From Methanomicrobiales archaeon (GTDB lineage Archaea > Halobacteriota > Methanomicrobia > Methanomicrobiales > Methanospirillaceae), in assembly GCA_012729535.1 (NCBI GenBank), contig JAAYCY010000055.1, forward strand, positions 1-64,000: a stretch of DNA of 64,000 nucleotides. Direction: 5' to 3'. Positions 9,572 to 19,692 of the stretch are shown here, piece by piece. Position 1 is the first letter of the stretch. Each line of letters begins with the position of its first letter. The translations under genes were made by a program, and so were the position numbers. Under the pieces are notes generated by a model that was not told the origin of the DNA, searched no databases, and worked only from the letters and a program-made list of their open reading frames with translations.

Positions 9572-12500
9572 TCAGAGTTCAGATCCAGGTATGGTATCCC
9601 CATGTCTATATTCATTCATGGGAATGCGGATCTCAAATCTTGCACCCTTCCCTTCTTCTCCTGTCTCCTCTATGGACAACCCGGTAATAGATAAAATTTC
9701 AGCCGTGAGGAAGAGCCCAAGACCGGTATTTTTGCCAAAACTCCGATTGAAGATCTTCTTCTTATCTGCCTTGGCAACTCCTACTCCATCGTCTTCAAAG
9801 ATAAGGATCCCATAATCCACTTCACTCTTCCATGATACCGTGATCCGGGTGACCCGTTTACCATGACGGAGTGAATTTTCTAACAGATTATAACAGACTT
9901 TCGAGAACATCGGATCAACAAATACCTCGATATCGCCGGTCGTGATTTCAATTGAGATATCTGAAAAGATCTTATTTGCCTGCTCTTTCATTACAACTTC
10001 TTTAACCTGTACCCAGACCGGCGATGCAATTCCCATATCCTGGTAATCTTTGGTAAAATTTATTTGTCTGTAAATGGTATCAACGGCCTTTGTAAGCAGG
10101 GTCAATTCCCCCCGTGCTGCAGAATCCTCCGGAATCTTCATTTCAAGAAGTTCCTTCACAAAAAAGAGGGCCTGGACCTGATTGAGGATATCATGCCGGG
10201 TGATGGAAGAGAGGAGGTTTAATTTTTTGTTTGCAGAAAGCAGGGCATCACTCAGCCGGATCATCTCAGTGACGTCATTCATTATGGTTAGGAGAGCTTC
10301 TTTATCCTGGATTTGAATAATGTCTGCAGAGAAGATACCGGTTAAAATCCGTCCATCTTTCCCTCGTACCAAAACCTTCAAGTTTCTGCAGTATCCCTTT
10401 TCCTGAATCTCTTTAACAACCTGGTCTCTCTCACCGTCTTCAACAAAGATATCCAGATCCATTGAGCTTTTGCCGATCACTTCATCCCAGGTGTAACCAA
10501 GCGTATCAAGGAATGTTTTATTGACATTGACAAAGACCGAATCTATGGAGATTGCCATCAGAGACCCGCCTGCCTGGAATGCTTTTGAAAACTTCTCTTC
10601 AGATAATGTAATCTCTGATATATCCTTTGAGACTCCGAACAGGGCAGGCTGTCCATCCCAGACTCCGGGAACCACCCGGGTCTCCACCGGTATCTGGGTT
10701 CCATCTTTGGCAACCAATGGAATCGGACAGAAATCACAGGTTCCAGAAAGCATAGCGGCCACCTTTTCTCCTGCCTCTCCTCTTCTTTTTTCGGGATGAA
10801 CCATGAGAACTGATTCGCCAATTAATTCTTCTTTTCGGTATCCGAGCCGGCTGATGACCGTATCATTAACTTTTATCATCATTCCCTGCATGTCAAGTAC
10901 AAACAGAAAATCATCGATGGTATCAAAAAAAGTAGAGAAGTTATTCTCTCGTATTTTTACCTCTTCTTCAGCTTTCCGTCTGCCAAATGATGCTCCAAGA
11001 AGCCCTGCTGCTGCCTCCAGAGTCTCAATCTCCACATGGGTCCATTCATGATCCTTTATGCAGTGATCAAATCCGATAAATCCGAAAAAGTCGTTATGTG
11101 AAAAAATTGGCATGGCAGCGAGGGATTTGATATCCTGTCTGATAAGGAGAGTTTGCTCCTCTTTCGGAAAATCCCTGACGATTCCTGAAATGATACCTCT
11201 CTGCATGAGAACAGAGGCCCATCTTTTATACCCCATATTCTGCCATTCCAGGTTTTGAAGAAGGGGATCATTCATCTGGGGATTTATTCCTTCTGATACC
11301 CACTCATATGAATAACTAATGATTGATCTCCCTTCAGCGGTATAGGAATGAGTAAAGATGTAGGTCCGGGAGGCATCAACGGCTCTTCCAATTCTGGCAA
11401 GAACATTGTTTATTGCATCATCACTCAGTGAGGACATCAGGGTGGTTGCAGCATAACTGATTGCATCAAGAATATTCTTCTTATGGATGAGTAGTGCTTC
11501 GTTCTCTCGTTTTTCTGTAATATCCCTCGCTGCTGCATAAATTGAATCCTTAACGGGAGCCGATCTCCATTCTATCCACCGATAGGTACCATTCCTGCAC
11601 CGGTACCGGTTTACAAAATTAATAACATCTTTTTGATTCGCAAGGTCGGAAATTGCATCCAGCGTGGCATTGATATCTTCAGGGTGTACAAAATCGAGGA
11701 ATTTTCCTGCCATAAGTTCATCTTTGGTCCATCCAAGAGTCAGTTCCCAGGCAGGATTGAGCAGCGTAAATTCCCCCTCTGTATTTGCAATACAGAGCAT
11801 ATCAAGGGCAACGGAAAAGAACTGATCCAACTCCTCGGTTTTTTTTCTGATCTCTTCTTCTGCTCTTTTTCTCCCTGATATATCAGTATGAGTTCCCACC
11901 ATCCTGACCGGTTTGCCTTCACTGTCCCACTCAGTAACGTTTCCCCGATCATGAATCCACACCCATTCCCCGTTTTTGTGTTTCATCCTGGCTTCATATT
12001 CATAAAATGGCAGATCTCCTGAGAAATGCTTCTGAATCAGATCAGAGGAATCCTTGAGATCATCAGGATGGGTCAGTCGATTCCAGGTCTGTATTGAGAT
12101 GGGCTTTAATTCATCAAGCGTGTACCCGATAATATCAGCCCATCGTTCATTTACGGTCAATTCGCCGGTCTGGACCTCCCAGTCCCAGATTCCGATTTGC
12201 GATCCGGTGATTGCCTGACTGAGCTGTTCACTGGTTTGTAAAAGTGCTTCTTCTGCCCGGTATTGTGCAGTGAGATCAATTATCTGGACATAATATTCTG
12301 ATATTGTTCCATCTTTGTTGAGATGAGGAATAATAGAGATATCTGCATAGATGAGGCCGTGCCTGGTGCCGGGATACGAGTTGACAGGAACAATATCATC
12401 AATATTCAGAATTTTTGAATACCTGAGAGTTTTTCCCGAATATAGATCGGCGATGTTCTCATCCGAAATCGTGTGTTGCATAAAGAGAGGAGTACCCTTC

Positions 12501-13027
12501 ATTTCTGCAGCTGAAGGGAGCCCGAACAATGAGAGAGCGGCCGGATTAATATCAATCAGAATTCTATCTGGATTATACATCATCGTCGCTATCGAAGAGT
12601 TTTCAAATAATTCCCGATATTTTTGGTCCTTTTCTTGTATCCGTTCTTCAGCAGATTTTTTGTCTGCTGCCTGCCGGATCATATGGGTAAGTTTTGCAAA
12701 CAGGATATCAGGGTCGTCTCCTTTTTTCAGATAAAAGTCAACACCCTGATTTATTGCTTCAATGATGACGTGTTCATTCCCTTTCCCGGTGAAAAGAATA
12801 AACGGGATGGATGAGGATCTTCTGATTTGGGTAAGTAGTTCGAAACCATTCATATCAGGCATGGAATAATCCGAGACAATTACATCATACCGGGAATGAT
12901 TCAGTTTTTCGAGGGCTTCCTCGGCAGATGATGTTAAATCAAAGATAAAATCTTCATTATGAGCCAGGGAATCCCGAACTGCATGAAGAAATGATACTTC
13001 ATCGTCTACCAGAAGAATGTGTATCAT
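9572..13027 (-). CDS. Receiver-first multi-PAS/GAF histidine kinase
   Basis: 1151 aa, soluble. Receiver 1-120 has DD8-9, Asp53 (VSDYSMPDMNG) and the FTGKG and Lys positions. PAS1 to PAS3 occupy about 130-520. A GAF domain (about 530-690) starts near the segment KKNILDAISYAATTL. PAS4 and PAS5 (about 700-930) follow. DHp is TRHDILNQ with His945, then HATPase_c with YNLLENSLRHG, EDDGVGV and NTGLGLFLTAEIL. PAS4 contains a CDFCPIP motif, another Cys-bearing PAS variant. The GAF and PAS mix suggests several small-molecule or redox inputs converge on one kinase core, but ligands cannot be read from sequence. Start ATG at 13027 fits because the receiver beta-strand IHILLVDDE begins at residue 2. The downstream partner is unknown. 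Confidence 0.93.
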   Translation of the reverse strand: MIHILLVDDEVSFLHAVRDSLAHNEDFIFDLTSSAEEALEKLNHSRYDVIVSDYSMPDMNGFELLTQIRRSSSIPFILFTGKGNEHVIIEAINQGVDFYLKKGDDPDILFAKLTHMIRQAADKKSAEERIQEKDQKYRELFENSSIATMMYNPDRILIDINPAALSLFGLPSAAEMKGTPLFMQHTISDENIADLYSGKTLRYSKILNIDDIVPVNSYPGTRHGLIYADISIIPHLNKDGTISEYYVQIIDLTAQYRAEEALLQTSEQLSQAITGSQIGIWDWEVQTGELTVNERWADIIGYTLDELKPISIQTWNRLTHPDDLKDSSDLIQKHFSGDLPFYEYEARMKHKNGEWVWIHDRGNVTEWDSEGKPVRMVGTHTDISGRKRAEEEIRKKTEELDQFFSVALDMLCIANTEGEFTLLNPAWELTLGWTKDELMAGKFLDFVHPEDINATLDAISDLANQKDVINFVNRYRCRNGTYRWIEWRSAPVKDSIYAAARDITEKRENEALLIHKKNILDAISYAATTLMSSLSDDAINNVLARIGRAVDASRTYIFTHSYTAEGRSIISYSYEWVSEGINPQMNDPLLQNLEWQNMGYKRWASVLMQRGIISGIVRDFPKEEQTLLIRQDIKSLAAMPIFSHNDFFGFIGFDHCIKDHEWTHVEIETLEAAAGLLGASFGRRKAEEEVKIRENNFSTFFDTIDDFLFVLDMQGMMIKVNDTVISRLGYRKEELIGESVLMVHPEKRRGEAGEKVAAMLSGTCDFCPIPLVAKDGTQIPVETRVVPGVWDGQPALFGVSKDISEITLSEEKFSKAFQAGGSLMAISIDSVFVNVNKTFLDTLGYTWDEVIGKSSMDLDIFVEDGERDQVVKEIQEKGYCRNLKVLVRGKDGRILTGIFSADIIQIQDKEALLTIMNDVTEMIRLSDALLSANKKLNLLSSITRHDILNQVQALFFVKELLEMKIPEDSAARGELTLLTKAVDTIYRQINFTKDYQDMGIASPVWVQVKEVVMKEQANKIFSDISIEITTGDIEVFVDPMFSKVCYNLLENSLRHGKRVTRITVSWKSEVDYGILIFEDDGVGVAKADKKKIFNRSFGKNTGLGLFLTAEILSITGLSIEETGEEGKGARFEIRIPMNEYRHGDTIPGSEL

Positions 13028-14007
13028 GATACTACCAACCTGAATGACATGAAACGGAGATCTCCCCTGGAGGGATACACAATTCCTGATATAACAGAAT
13101 GGGAAACAGATATTGCCATTTTTTTTCCCCGTTATGAATGTGATACGACGTTAATGCGTATAAATATACCTTCCATGCCGATTGCCGCCCTTGCAGCGTC
13201 TTAAGTACTGCCAGCGCTCTTAAAAAAGAGGAAATATTTCGGTTCTTCGTCAGTTTTAGCTGGTATGATGTGGGTGACTCTAATGGTATATAGGGAACCT
13301 TGAAACCTGATGTGGATGAAAAGGCTGAAGGGTGTGAGAATTGTGTCGTGATGGAAGATTACATCAGAGAAGTTACACCACCTGGAACGTTTGAACTGGT
13401 ATTGGATGATGGACGGTTATGCACCTCTTCGGATAATAAGGGAAGCCTTTCCTTCTTTGGAATTGAAGGTATCCCCATCACTTCTCCTTCGAACGAAGCA
13501 TAAATCTCTTTTTTTTGAGATTACTCAATAATCCGTGGGATAATGGGTTGAATGAAATTATTGTTCAGCAATAGTCATCGTGTTTTTTTTAAGATACTCA
13601 AATAGAATCTTTAAGAATCCTTCAGGTTAAGGCAACTAGAAAATATTACCTGACAGGAATATGGAACTACTTTTACATCAACATGTATATAATGGTAGAT
13701 GTTAAATTTTATTATTAATACGAGATTTGACAATGAGATTTGAAGTAATTACTATTGCGACATCTTATGGAGAACATAAAAAAATCAGTTGTTTTAATTC
13801 ATTATTCAAATTTCTCGATCAGAACTGCTCTGACCTCCATGGACCCGTTAATAGTAAAATAATAGCTGATTTGTATCACTCCTCAGTTATACTATTGAAG
13901 AGCTCTATTTTCTTCCTTTCTTCGCGTTCTTTATTGATGCAGATATTCCCGTATCAAAAAATCGATGGAAGAGCGATTAGCACAAAAAAACAAATCCGTG
14001 GTATATC
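13028..14007. other. Long low-GC intergenic region upstream of the chemoreceptor
   Basis: About 980 bases between divergently oriented genes. It holds a candidate 67-codon ORF (13300-13503, listed separately) and a plus-strand TATA-like box GTATATAATGG near 13685-13695. That box would give a long leader for the 39-aa ORF and chemoreceptor downstream. Overlapping open frames at 13727-14044 read AT-rich and unconvincing. The kinase starting at 13027 must have its promoter in the left part. No RNA gene recognised. Confidence 0.4.
13300..13503 (+). CDS. Possible small acidic protein, 67 aa
   Basis: TTG start at 13300 with a TATA-like GGTATATAGG about 12 bases before it, so if real it may be leaderless or start at GTG 13312. 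The translation is acidic near the N-terminus, has two Cys three residues apart (CENC), a second motif LVDDGR-like segment (LVLDDGRLCTS) and no membrane segment. It has no recognised family and no supporting neighbour. It could equally be a chance open frame in a long intergenic gap. Confidence 0.3.
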   Translation: MKPDVDEKAEGCENCVVMEDYIREVTPPGTFELVLDDGRLCTSSDNKGSLSFFGIEGIPITSPSNEA

Positions 14008-14127
14008 ATGTCAATGCAAAAACAAAACAACAAAAAATTATTGATTGAAATTCAGGGTTTTTCACCGTATCAATCAAAACTGGTATTAAAAGCACTTTTA
14101 AAAAAAATTGAGGTAAAAAATGGTTGA
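14008..14127 (+). CDS. Small basic protein, 39 aa, overlapping the chemoreceptor start
   Basis: ATG at 14008, stop TGA at 14125-14127; it overlaps the start codon of the chemoreceptor (14120) by 8 bases, an arrangement that often gives translational coupling. The product is Lys-rich, with a helix-like core LLIEIQGFSPYQSKLVLKAL and no Cys. Codon use resembles coding sequence more than the surrounding AT-rich DNA. There is no strong ribosome site (GTGG about 8 bases upstream). It might be a real small partner, or a leader peptide controlling expression of the receptor. It is unrecognised. Confidence 0.42.
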   Translation: MSMQKQNNKKLLIEIQGFSPYQSKLVLKALLKKIEVKNG

Positions 14128-16996
14128 AATTTCTAATCCTTCTAATCTGGATGATTATTCTATGATCAGACATATGCCATGCCCGATTGTGCTTGTTAAG
14201 GCAGGTACTATCAGGGAGATTTCTCTGCCTGCATTACGTCTTATCGGAGGCGAAACCCCTGAGCGGTATGTGAATATGGACTTTTGTACAGCATTTCAGA
14301 TACTACCACAGGAGAGAGAGTTTTTTCAAACAATGTACCTTCAGGCTGTAAACAATCCACAGAGTAAAAGTGAAATTTCTGGAAAATTTCAGGTGAAAGA
14401 TCCAGATATGAGTTCTGGAGAAATTCAACTGAGTTTCTCATCTTATTCATCAAATGATCCGAATATGGTACTGATTGGTGTCAGGGAGGATACTGGGATA
14501 AACCCTGATCTGGATGTATATGGGGCATCTTTTGGTGAAAAAGATGTGATTTTCAAAAAAAATCCCGCCCTTATGCTAATCCTGGATCCTTCTTATGATA
14601 TTATTGATGTGAATAATGCATGGGTACAAAAGAGTGGGTATTCACGTGAACAACTCCTTTCAATGAACTTAAAGGATCTTACCGTCCTCTCCCGTTCAGG
14701 TGACACTATTGATCGTGCAATCAGGGAGAAAATTGCGATATCAGGGGAGATGGTCCTGGATACTCCGAACGGAAGACTTGCTCTTGTATATCATTACACC
14801 CCGGTTTTTTCCCCAATGGATGAAAATACCATTGAGAGCCTTCTCGCCGTATACTTTGATGTCACTGAAAACCGGAGACTGCAGAGAAAGAGCCAGTTAA
14901 TGATCGATAAAAATCCCACTCTTTTCTTCATACTGGATAAAACCCTGAAGGTTATTGAAGCGAACCCTTCCTGGGAACCTATCAGCGGTTACACACGGCA
15001 ACAATTACTCTCCATGAAACTTACTGATTTCAAGGTCTATCATCGCCAGGGGGGGAATGTCATGGATTCATTCACAAAGGGTGTTGAAGTGACCGGTGAG
15101 CTTGGAGTTATCGTCCCGAACGGGAGGCTGCACTTACAATATCATTATGTGCCTTTTATTTCAGAGGACGGTCAGATAGACGAGATCCTTGCTGCATATT
15201 TTGATGTCACCTCATTAAATGCTCTTGCTCAAAGAAATCGCCTTCTTATTGAAAAAAATCCCACCCTGTTCTTCATACTGGATAAAACCCTTCAGATTTC
15301 GGAGGCAAATCCTGCCTGGGAGGCTGTTTCCGGATACTCCATGGATCAGCTTCTCTCCATGAAACTTTCCGATTTTAAAGTGTATGAACGTTCGGGAGGG
15401 AATTTCATGGATGCATTCACAAAAGGTGTTGAAGTAACCGGTGAACTGGGGGTTGTGGTCCCGAAGGGAAAACTTCATCTGCAATTTCATTATGTTCCTC
15501 TTCCCTCTGAAGATGGTCAGATCAATGAGATTCTTGCAGCATACTTTGATATTTCGTCCATCAAAGCCCTTGAGAAGAAAAATCAGATGATTATTGAAAA
15601 TAATCCCGGACTGATCTTTATTCTTGACAAGGATCTCCGGATTATCCGTGCCAATAAGACCTGGGTTGATTTGAGTGGATATTCCCTTGAACAGATCCTC
15701 TCAATGAAACTGACCGATTTTAAGATTCTGGATCGAAAAGGGGAGGATTTCATACTTGCTTTTACAAAAGGGCTCACAGTATCCGGAGAACTCGTAGTTG
15801 ATACTCCAAAGAGTAAGTTATACCTGACAGCGTATTATCTCCCGTTGCCGGATGAAAATGGGAACATTGATGAGGTTCTTGCAGTATATTTTGACATCAC
15901 CACCATTCGGGAGCTTGAACAAAAGCTGCAGAAGAGTATTGGTGAGTTAGCCGATACGCTATCCGCTCTTGCGAATAAGGATCTTTCTACCTCTGCTCTG
16001 ATATATGATGAAGATCCCCTTATCGGGGTGAAAAGAGATCTGAATTCTTCAATATCGGCAATACAGGAAGTTCTCGTCACCATTCTCACTCAAAGTCAGT
16101 CACTCACCCATTCAATTGAAGATATCAGCAGGGCAACGAGGGATCTCACAGTGGGTACTGAGCAGGTTGCCCTGATAAGTCAACAGGCATCACAGGAGAC
16201 CTCGGATCAGTTGGAGGAGTTGGATCGTGTTTCGAATGAGATAACAGACCTTTCTGCATCAATTGAAGAGATTTCTGCAAGTGCCCAGGATGTTCAGAAA
16301 TTAATCACCCAAATTGCCTTAAATGGAAACCAGGCTGTTCATCAGGGTGAAGATGCAACAGAAAAAATGAAGATCGTTGAAAAAATCTCCCGTGAAGCGA
16401 CTGATCAGATAATTATCCTGAATAACCGGATGAACGAAGTAGGAAAAATTGTTCAGATGATCGGGGATATTGCGAATCAGACGAATTTATTGGCACTGAA
16501 TGCAGCAATTGAAGCCGCCCGGGCCGGAGAGCATGGAAGAGGATTTGCGGTTGTTGCCGGAGAGGTTAAGAACCTGGCTGGAGAATCCAAAGAAGCAACG
16601 GGCAAGATCGGGGAACTTATCTCCACTCTTATGAAGGAGAGTGAACTGACAGCTGAATCTATGAAGAATGCTTTTGATAGCATTATTTCAGGTTCATCGT
16701 CAGTGGGAAATGCTTTATCATCGCTCAATCAGATTGCAAAAGACATTGAAATTGCTGAAAGTAATGTGTCTGAGATTACCCGTGCCACGGAAAACCAGGC
16801 AGAGGCAACCAACCGGGTTACGGAGAATGTCGGGAAAATTCAACAGATGGTCGCAGGAGAAGAGCAAAAAATGACCGGTCTTGCAGCGGTTGCTGAAGAG
16901 TCCAGTGCATCAACAGAGGAGATTGCGAGTGCCTCAGGAGAGATCTCAGACATGGCCAAGGAATTAAAGAAAGAGATCGAGAAGTTCTCTCTTTAA
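14120..16996 (+). CDS. Soluble methyl-accepting chemotaxis protein with tandem PAS repeats
   Basis: 958 aa without transmembrane helices, so a cytoplasmic chemoreceptor that should signal to CheA/CheW and the archaellum. An N-terminal degenerate PAS-like region (about 15-130) is followed by four tandem PAS domains starting near 148, 264, 380 and 495. The spacing is a regular 115-116 residues; the second and third are nearly identical (both with NPTLFFILDKTL and GYxxxQLLSMKL). A HAMP-like linker (about 610-660) leads into the long coiled-coil signalling domain with the diagnostic hairpin tip (about 784-817) containing NQTNLLALNAAIEAARAGE and GRGFAVVAGEV. There is no C-terminal CheR-tether pentapeptide. 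GAGGT six bases before ATG 14120 is a good ribosome site. It follows a 39-aa ORF with which it overlaps. The next gene starts 248 bases downstream. Confidence 0.95.
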   Translation: MVEISNPSNLDDYSMIRHMPCPIVLVKAGTIREISLPALRLIGGETPERYVNMDFCTAFQILPQEREFFQTMYLQAVNNPQSKSEISGKFQVKDPDMSSGEIQLSFSSYSSNDPNMVLIGVREDTGINPDLDVYGASFGEKDVIFKKNPALMLILDPSYDIIDVNNAWVQKSGYSREQLLSMNLKDLTVLSRSGDTIDRAIREKIAISGEMVLDTPNGRLALVYHYTPVFSPMDENTIESLLAVYFDVTENRRLQRKSQLMIDKNPTLFFILDKTLKVIEANPSWEPISGYTRQQLLSMKLTDFKVYHRQGGNVMDSFTKGVEVTGELGVIVPNGRLHLQYHYVPFISEDGQIDEILAAYFDVTSLNALAQRNRLLIEKNPTLFFILDKTLQISEANPAWEAVSGYSMDQLLSMKLSDFKVYERSGGNFMDAFTKGVEVTGELGVVVPKGKLHLQFHYVPLPSEDGQINEILAAYFDISSIKALEKKNQMIIENNPGLIFILDKDLRIIRANKTWVDLSGYSLEQILSMKLTDFKILDRKGEDFILAFTKGLTVSGELVVDTPKSKLYLTAYYLPLPDENGNIDEVLAVYFDITTIRELEQKLQKSIGELADTLSALANKDLSTSALIYDEDPLIGVKRDLNSSISAIQEVLVTILTQSQSLTHSIEDISRATRDLTVGTEQVALISQQASQETSDQLEELDRVSNEITDLSASIEEISASAQDVQKLITQIALNGNQAVHQGEDATEKMKIVEKISREATDQIIILNNRMNEVGKIVQMIGDIANQTNLLALNAAIEAARAGEHGRGFAVVAGEVKNLAGESKEATGKIGELISTLMKESELTAESMKNAFDSIISGSSSVGNALSSLNQIAKDIEIAESNVSEITRATENQAEATNRVTENVGKIQQMVAGEEQKMTGLAAVAEESSASTEEIASASGEISDMAKELKKEIEKFSL

Positions 16997-17244
16997 TTTT
17001 CCAGGGAAATGGTTCTAGTGGGTAGTCATGATTTGATTTCATTATTTACATATTACTCAATGCTGATTTGGAGGGTTTAATCTTCGGGATAAGATCAAAA
17101 TAAATTGCCGGAATTCTTGAAATAAACAAAGTTTAACGAAGGTTATTTAAAGATGTGCTCGCTAATAGCACTTCATTATTATATGCTAAATTTCTGCATA
17201 ATTGCTGAAATTTTGCTTTATTCTGTATAAGGTGGTGGAGACAT

Positions 17245-19527
17245 TTGCCCAGGATGAGTGAAAAGTTACATTTTTCCAATCTTATCATGGGAATTATTTT
17301 TATTATCATAGTTACCGTTCTCCTCGCTGGTATCTGGGCGAATTACGAATCTTCAAAGAACAATTTTGAAGCGAATGCAAACCGTCTCCATGCAATAACA
17401 GAATCCTATATCAATAATTCCTTTCGTATGATTGATGCCGGACTGACAATCTACGATAATACCTACAATGACAAAATGAGGGACGCATTTGTCATTGTAA
17501 TGGAGGAATATAATCGTTCTGACGGCGAACCGTCTCTTATTGACCTTAAATCCCTGAAGACCCGTATCGGGGGGATGGACATCTATATCATCAACAAACA
17601 AAACATTATCGAACACACAACAAATCCAGGCGACCTGGGGCTTAATTTTTCAATAATCTATCCTGATTTTGCTGAATATCTTAATGTCATCCGGAACACA
17701 TCAGGGTTTTACCCTGACAGGGTCGTGCAGGACTGGACCAAGGGGATACTGACTAAATATTCTTACATGCCGACCCCTGATCATCAGTATATCATTGAAC
17801 TCGGGCTGATATCTGATAAGTTCGCTGGTGAGCGGATGGTAGTCCAGTATAGCGACGTTGTGGATGACATCATGGTTTTCAACCCGTACCTTGAGGATGT
17901 GCTGCTTTTCCAGAAACAAAAGAGACTGGTTTACAATACCAGTTACATACCGACACCTGAAGAATCAGCCATGCTTGACTATCTCCTCATGGAGAACCGG
18001 ACTACCCAGGTGGTCAGGGACCAGGCATTACAAAAGACCATCATATGGATTCCCGTTGACCTTCGTAGTCCGGAATACCCCGCCGACATGAGCATTTTTT
18101 CTAAACTCACCTACGACGACTCCATACTATCCGGAGAACTGAGACAAATGGCACTTCTCCATGGATTTACCGCCATGCTTGTGTTACTTCTCGGAGGATT
18201 CATCGCATTTATGGTGTCAAGGAAGCTCTCAAAACCCATAGAACAGTTAGCCGCCGACGTTGATGCCATTACTGCCGGAGACCTCAACCATCCCATTCGG
18301 CAGGTCCAGGGGTATGAGCTGTCTAACCTGGCAGAGAAAACAAGAATAATGGTCGAGCGGCTCAAGGAGCAGATCAGGAAACGGGAAGCAAGTGAGCAAC
18401 GGTTCATGGATCTCGTCCAGTTCCTCCCTATCGGTGTTTTCGAATCCGATCTTGATGGAAACGTTACATTCGCAAATCCCGCAGCCTTTGAACTCTTTGG
18501 ATCAGATTTTAACAATTCTTTTCATGGTATCAATATATTTTCATCAATAATCCGGCAAGACCTCGATAGGGCAAAAGAGATCTATACTGCTATCATTCGT
18601 GGAGAAAAAACCGTAGGATCTGAGTACACATGCCTGCGAAAAGATGGAACTTTTTTCCCTGTTTTAGCTTATATTGCACCAAGATCTGAAAACGGTGCCG
18701 TAATTGGGGTCAGAGGAAGTGTAGTTGATGTAAGCCGGCTGAAACAGATAGAAGCAGAGGTTCGTCTCCTGAATGTCGAGCTGGAGAAACGGGTGGCACA
18801 GCGGACTTTTGAACTTGAAGAGGCTACCGATGAATTGAAGGCATTTACGTATTCAGTCTCTCATGATCTCAGGGCTCCATTACGAGCCATTGATGGATTT
18901 TCAGCGCTGCTTTCGATAAAAGTCGAATCTCGTTTGGAACCTGATGAGCGTGAATATTTCGAAAAAATCCGCCAGACCGTACTTTATATGTATGATCTGA
19001 TAGAAAGTCTCCTCTATCTCTCTCATTTAAACTGGCAGGAGTTGGTCCGTGAAGATTTCTCACCCACCCATCTTATTTCAGACGTTGTATCGTCTGTAAA
19101 AGAGCAGAATCCTGATAGTAACGTTATCATTATCGTCGATGAACTTCCTTCATGTTACGGGGATATGATGATGATACGGCAGGTTTTTACGAACCTGATT
19201 AATAATGCAGTGAAGTTCTCCAGGAAGAGAAGCGATCCAAGGGTGGAGATCGGTGCGATAAAAGACGGAACTGGAACGGTCTATTTTGTCAGGGACAATG
19301 GCATCGGATTTGATATGGCATTAGCCGATCAGATCTTCAAACCATTTTTCCGGCTTGTTAGAACTGACCAGTTCGAAGGGTCAGGAGTAGGTCTTGCAAT
19401 CGTTTACCGTATCATCAGGCGACATGGAGGGAAGATCTGGGCAGAGTCTACCCCAGGAGCAGGAACGACGTTCTTTTTCACGATTCCTCCTCACGAGGAT
19501 ATTATGATGCAAAACTCTTCAGAATAG
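17245..19527 (+). CDS. Membrane sensor histidine kinase (extracytoplasmic sensor-HAMP-PAS-HK)
   Basis: 760 aa from TTG 17245; GGTGGTGGAG ends 4 bases before it, which favours TTG over ATG 17254. TM1 about 10-32; extracytoplasmic sensor about 35-295, probably Cache-like; TM2 about 303-325; HAMP about 326-378; PAS about 385-505. The kinase core is of bacterial type: VSHDLRAPLRAIDG with His540, N-box FTNLINNAVKFS, DNGIGFD, and the C-terminal GSGVGLAIVYRIIRRHGG. This kinase core is quite unlike the TRHDILN group around it and was probably acquired from bacteria at some stage. TATA-like runs occur at about 17143-17152 and 17175-17185. It ends 165 bases from the convergent kinase ending at 19693. 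Confidence 0.93.
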   Translation: MPRMSEKLHFSNLIMGIIFIIIVTVLLAGIWANYESSKNNFEANANRLHAITESYINNSFRMIDAGLTIYDNTYNDKMRDAFVIVMEEYNRSDGEPSLIDLKSLKTRIGGMDIYIINKQNIIEHTTNPGDLGLNFSIIYPDFAEYLNVIRNTSGFYPDRVVQDWTKGILTKYSYMPTPDHQYIIELGLISDKFAGERMVVQYSDVVDDIMVFNPYLEDVLLFQKQKRLVYNTSYIPTPEESAMLDYLLMENRTTQVVRDQALQKTIIWIPVDLRSPEYPADMSIFSKLTYDDSILSGELRQMALLHGFTAMLVLLLGGFIAFMVSRKLSKPIEQLAADVDAITAGDLNHPIRQVQGYELSNLAEKTRIMVERLKEQIRKREASEQRFMDLVQFLPIGVFESDLDGNVTFANPAAFELFGSDFNNSFHGINIFSSIIRQDLDRAKEIYTAIIRGEKTVGSEYTCLRKDGTFFPVLAYIAPRSENGAVIGVRGSVVDVSRLKQIEAEVRLLNVELEKRVAQRTFELEEATDELKAFTYSVSHDLRAPLRAIDGFSALLSIKVESRLEPDEREYFEKIRQTVLYMYDLIESLLYLSHLNWQELVREDFSPTHLISDVVSSVKEQNPDSNVIIIVDELPSCYGDMMMIRQVFTNLINNAVKFSRKRSDPRVEIGAIKDGTGTVYFVRDNGIGFDMALADQIFKPFFRLVRTDQFEGSGVGLAIVYRIIRRHGGKIWAESTPGAGTTFFFTIPPHEDIMMQNSSE

Positions 19528-19692
19528 TCTGAATGAGTTACTTTACCGATGAAGTGCAATTCAAGTCCAATTTTTGAAATAATCCATTACTTCTGTCGAT
19601 TATGGTAAACCGGGGTGCTGGGTATCATTCTTCCTCTCACCCGGATGAATCTCTTTCCGGGATCGTTTTGGTAAATTTTCATACAAACGCAT

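Noticed and set aside
13727-14044. 105-codon plus-strand frame upstream of the chemoreceptor
   Set aside because: AT-rich composition with no coherent domain; overlaps the more plausible 39-aa ORF in another frame.
14890-15930. Periodic repeat of about 350 bases considered as a satellite or CRISPR-like array
   Set aside because: It is coding DNA for tandem PAS domains; unit length and sequence variation fit domain duplication, with no short palindromic repeats.
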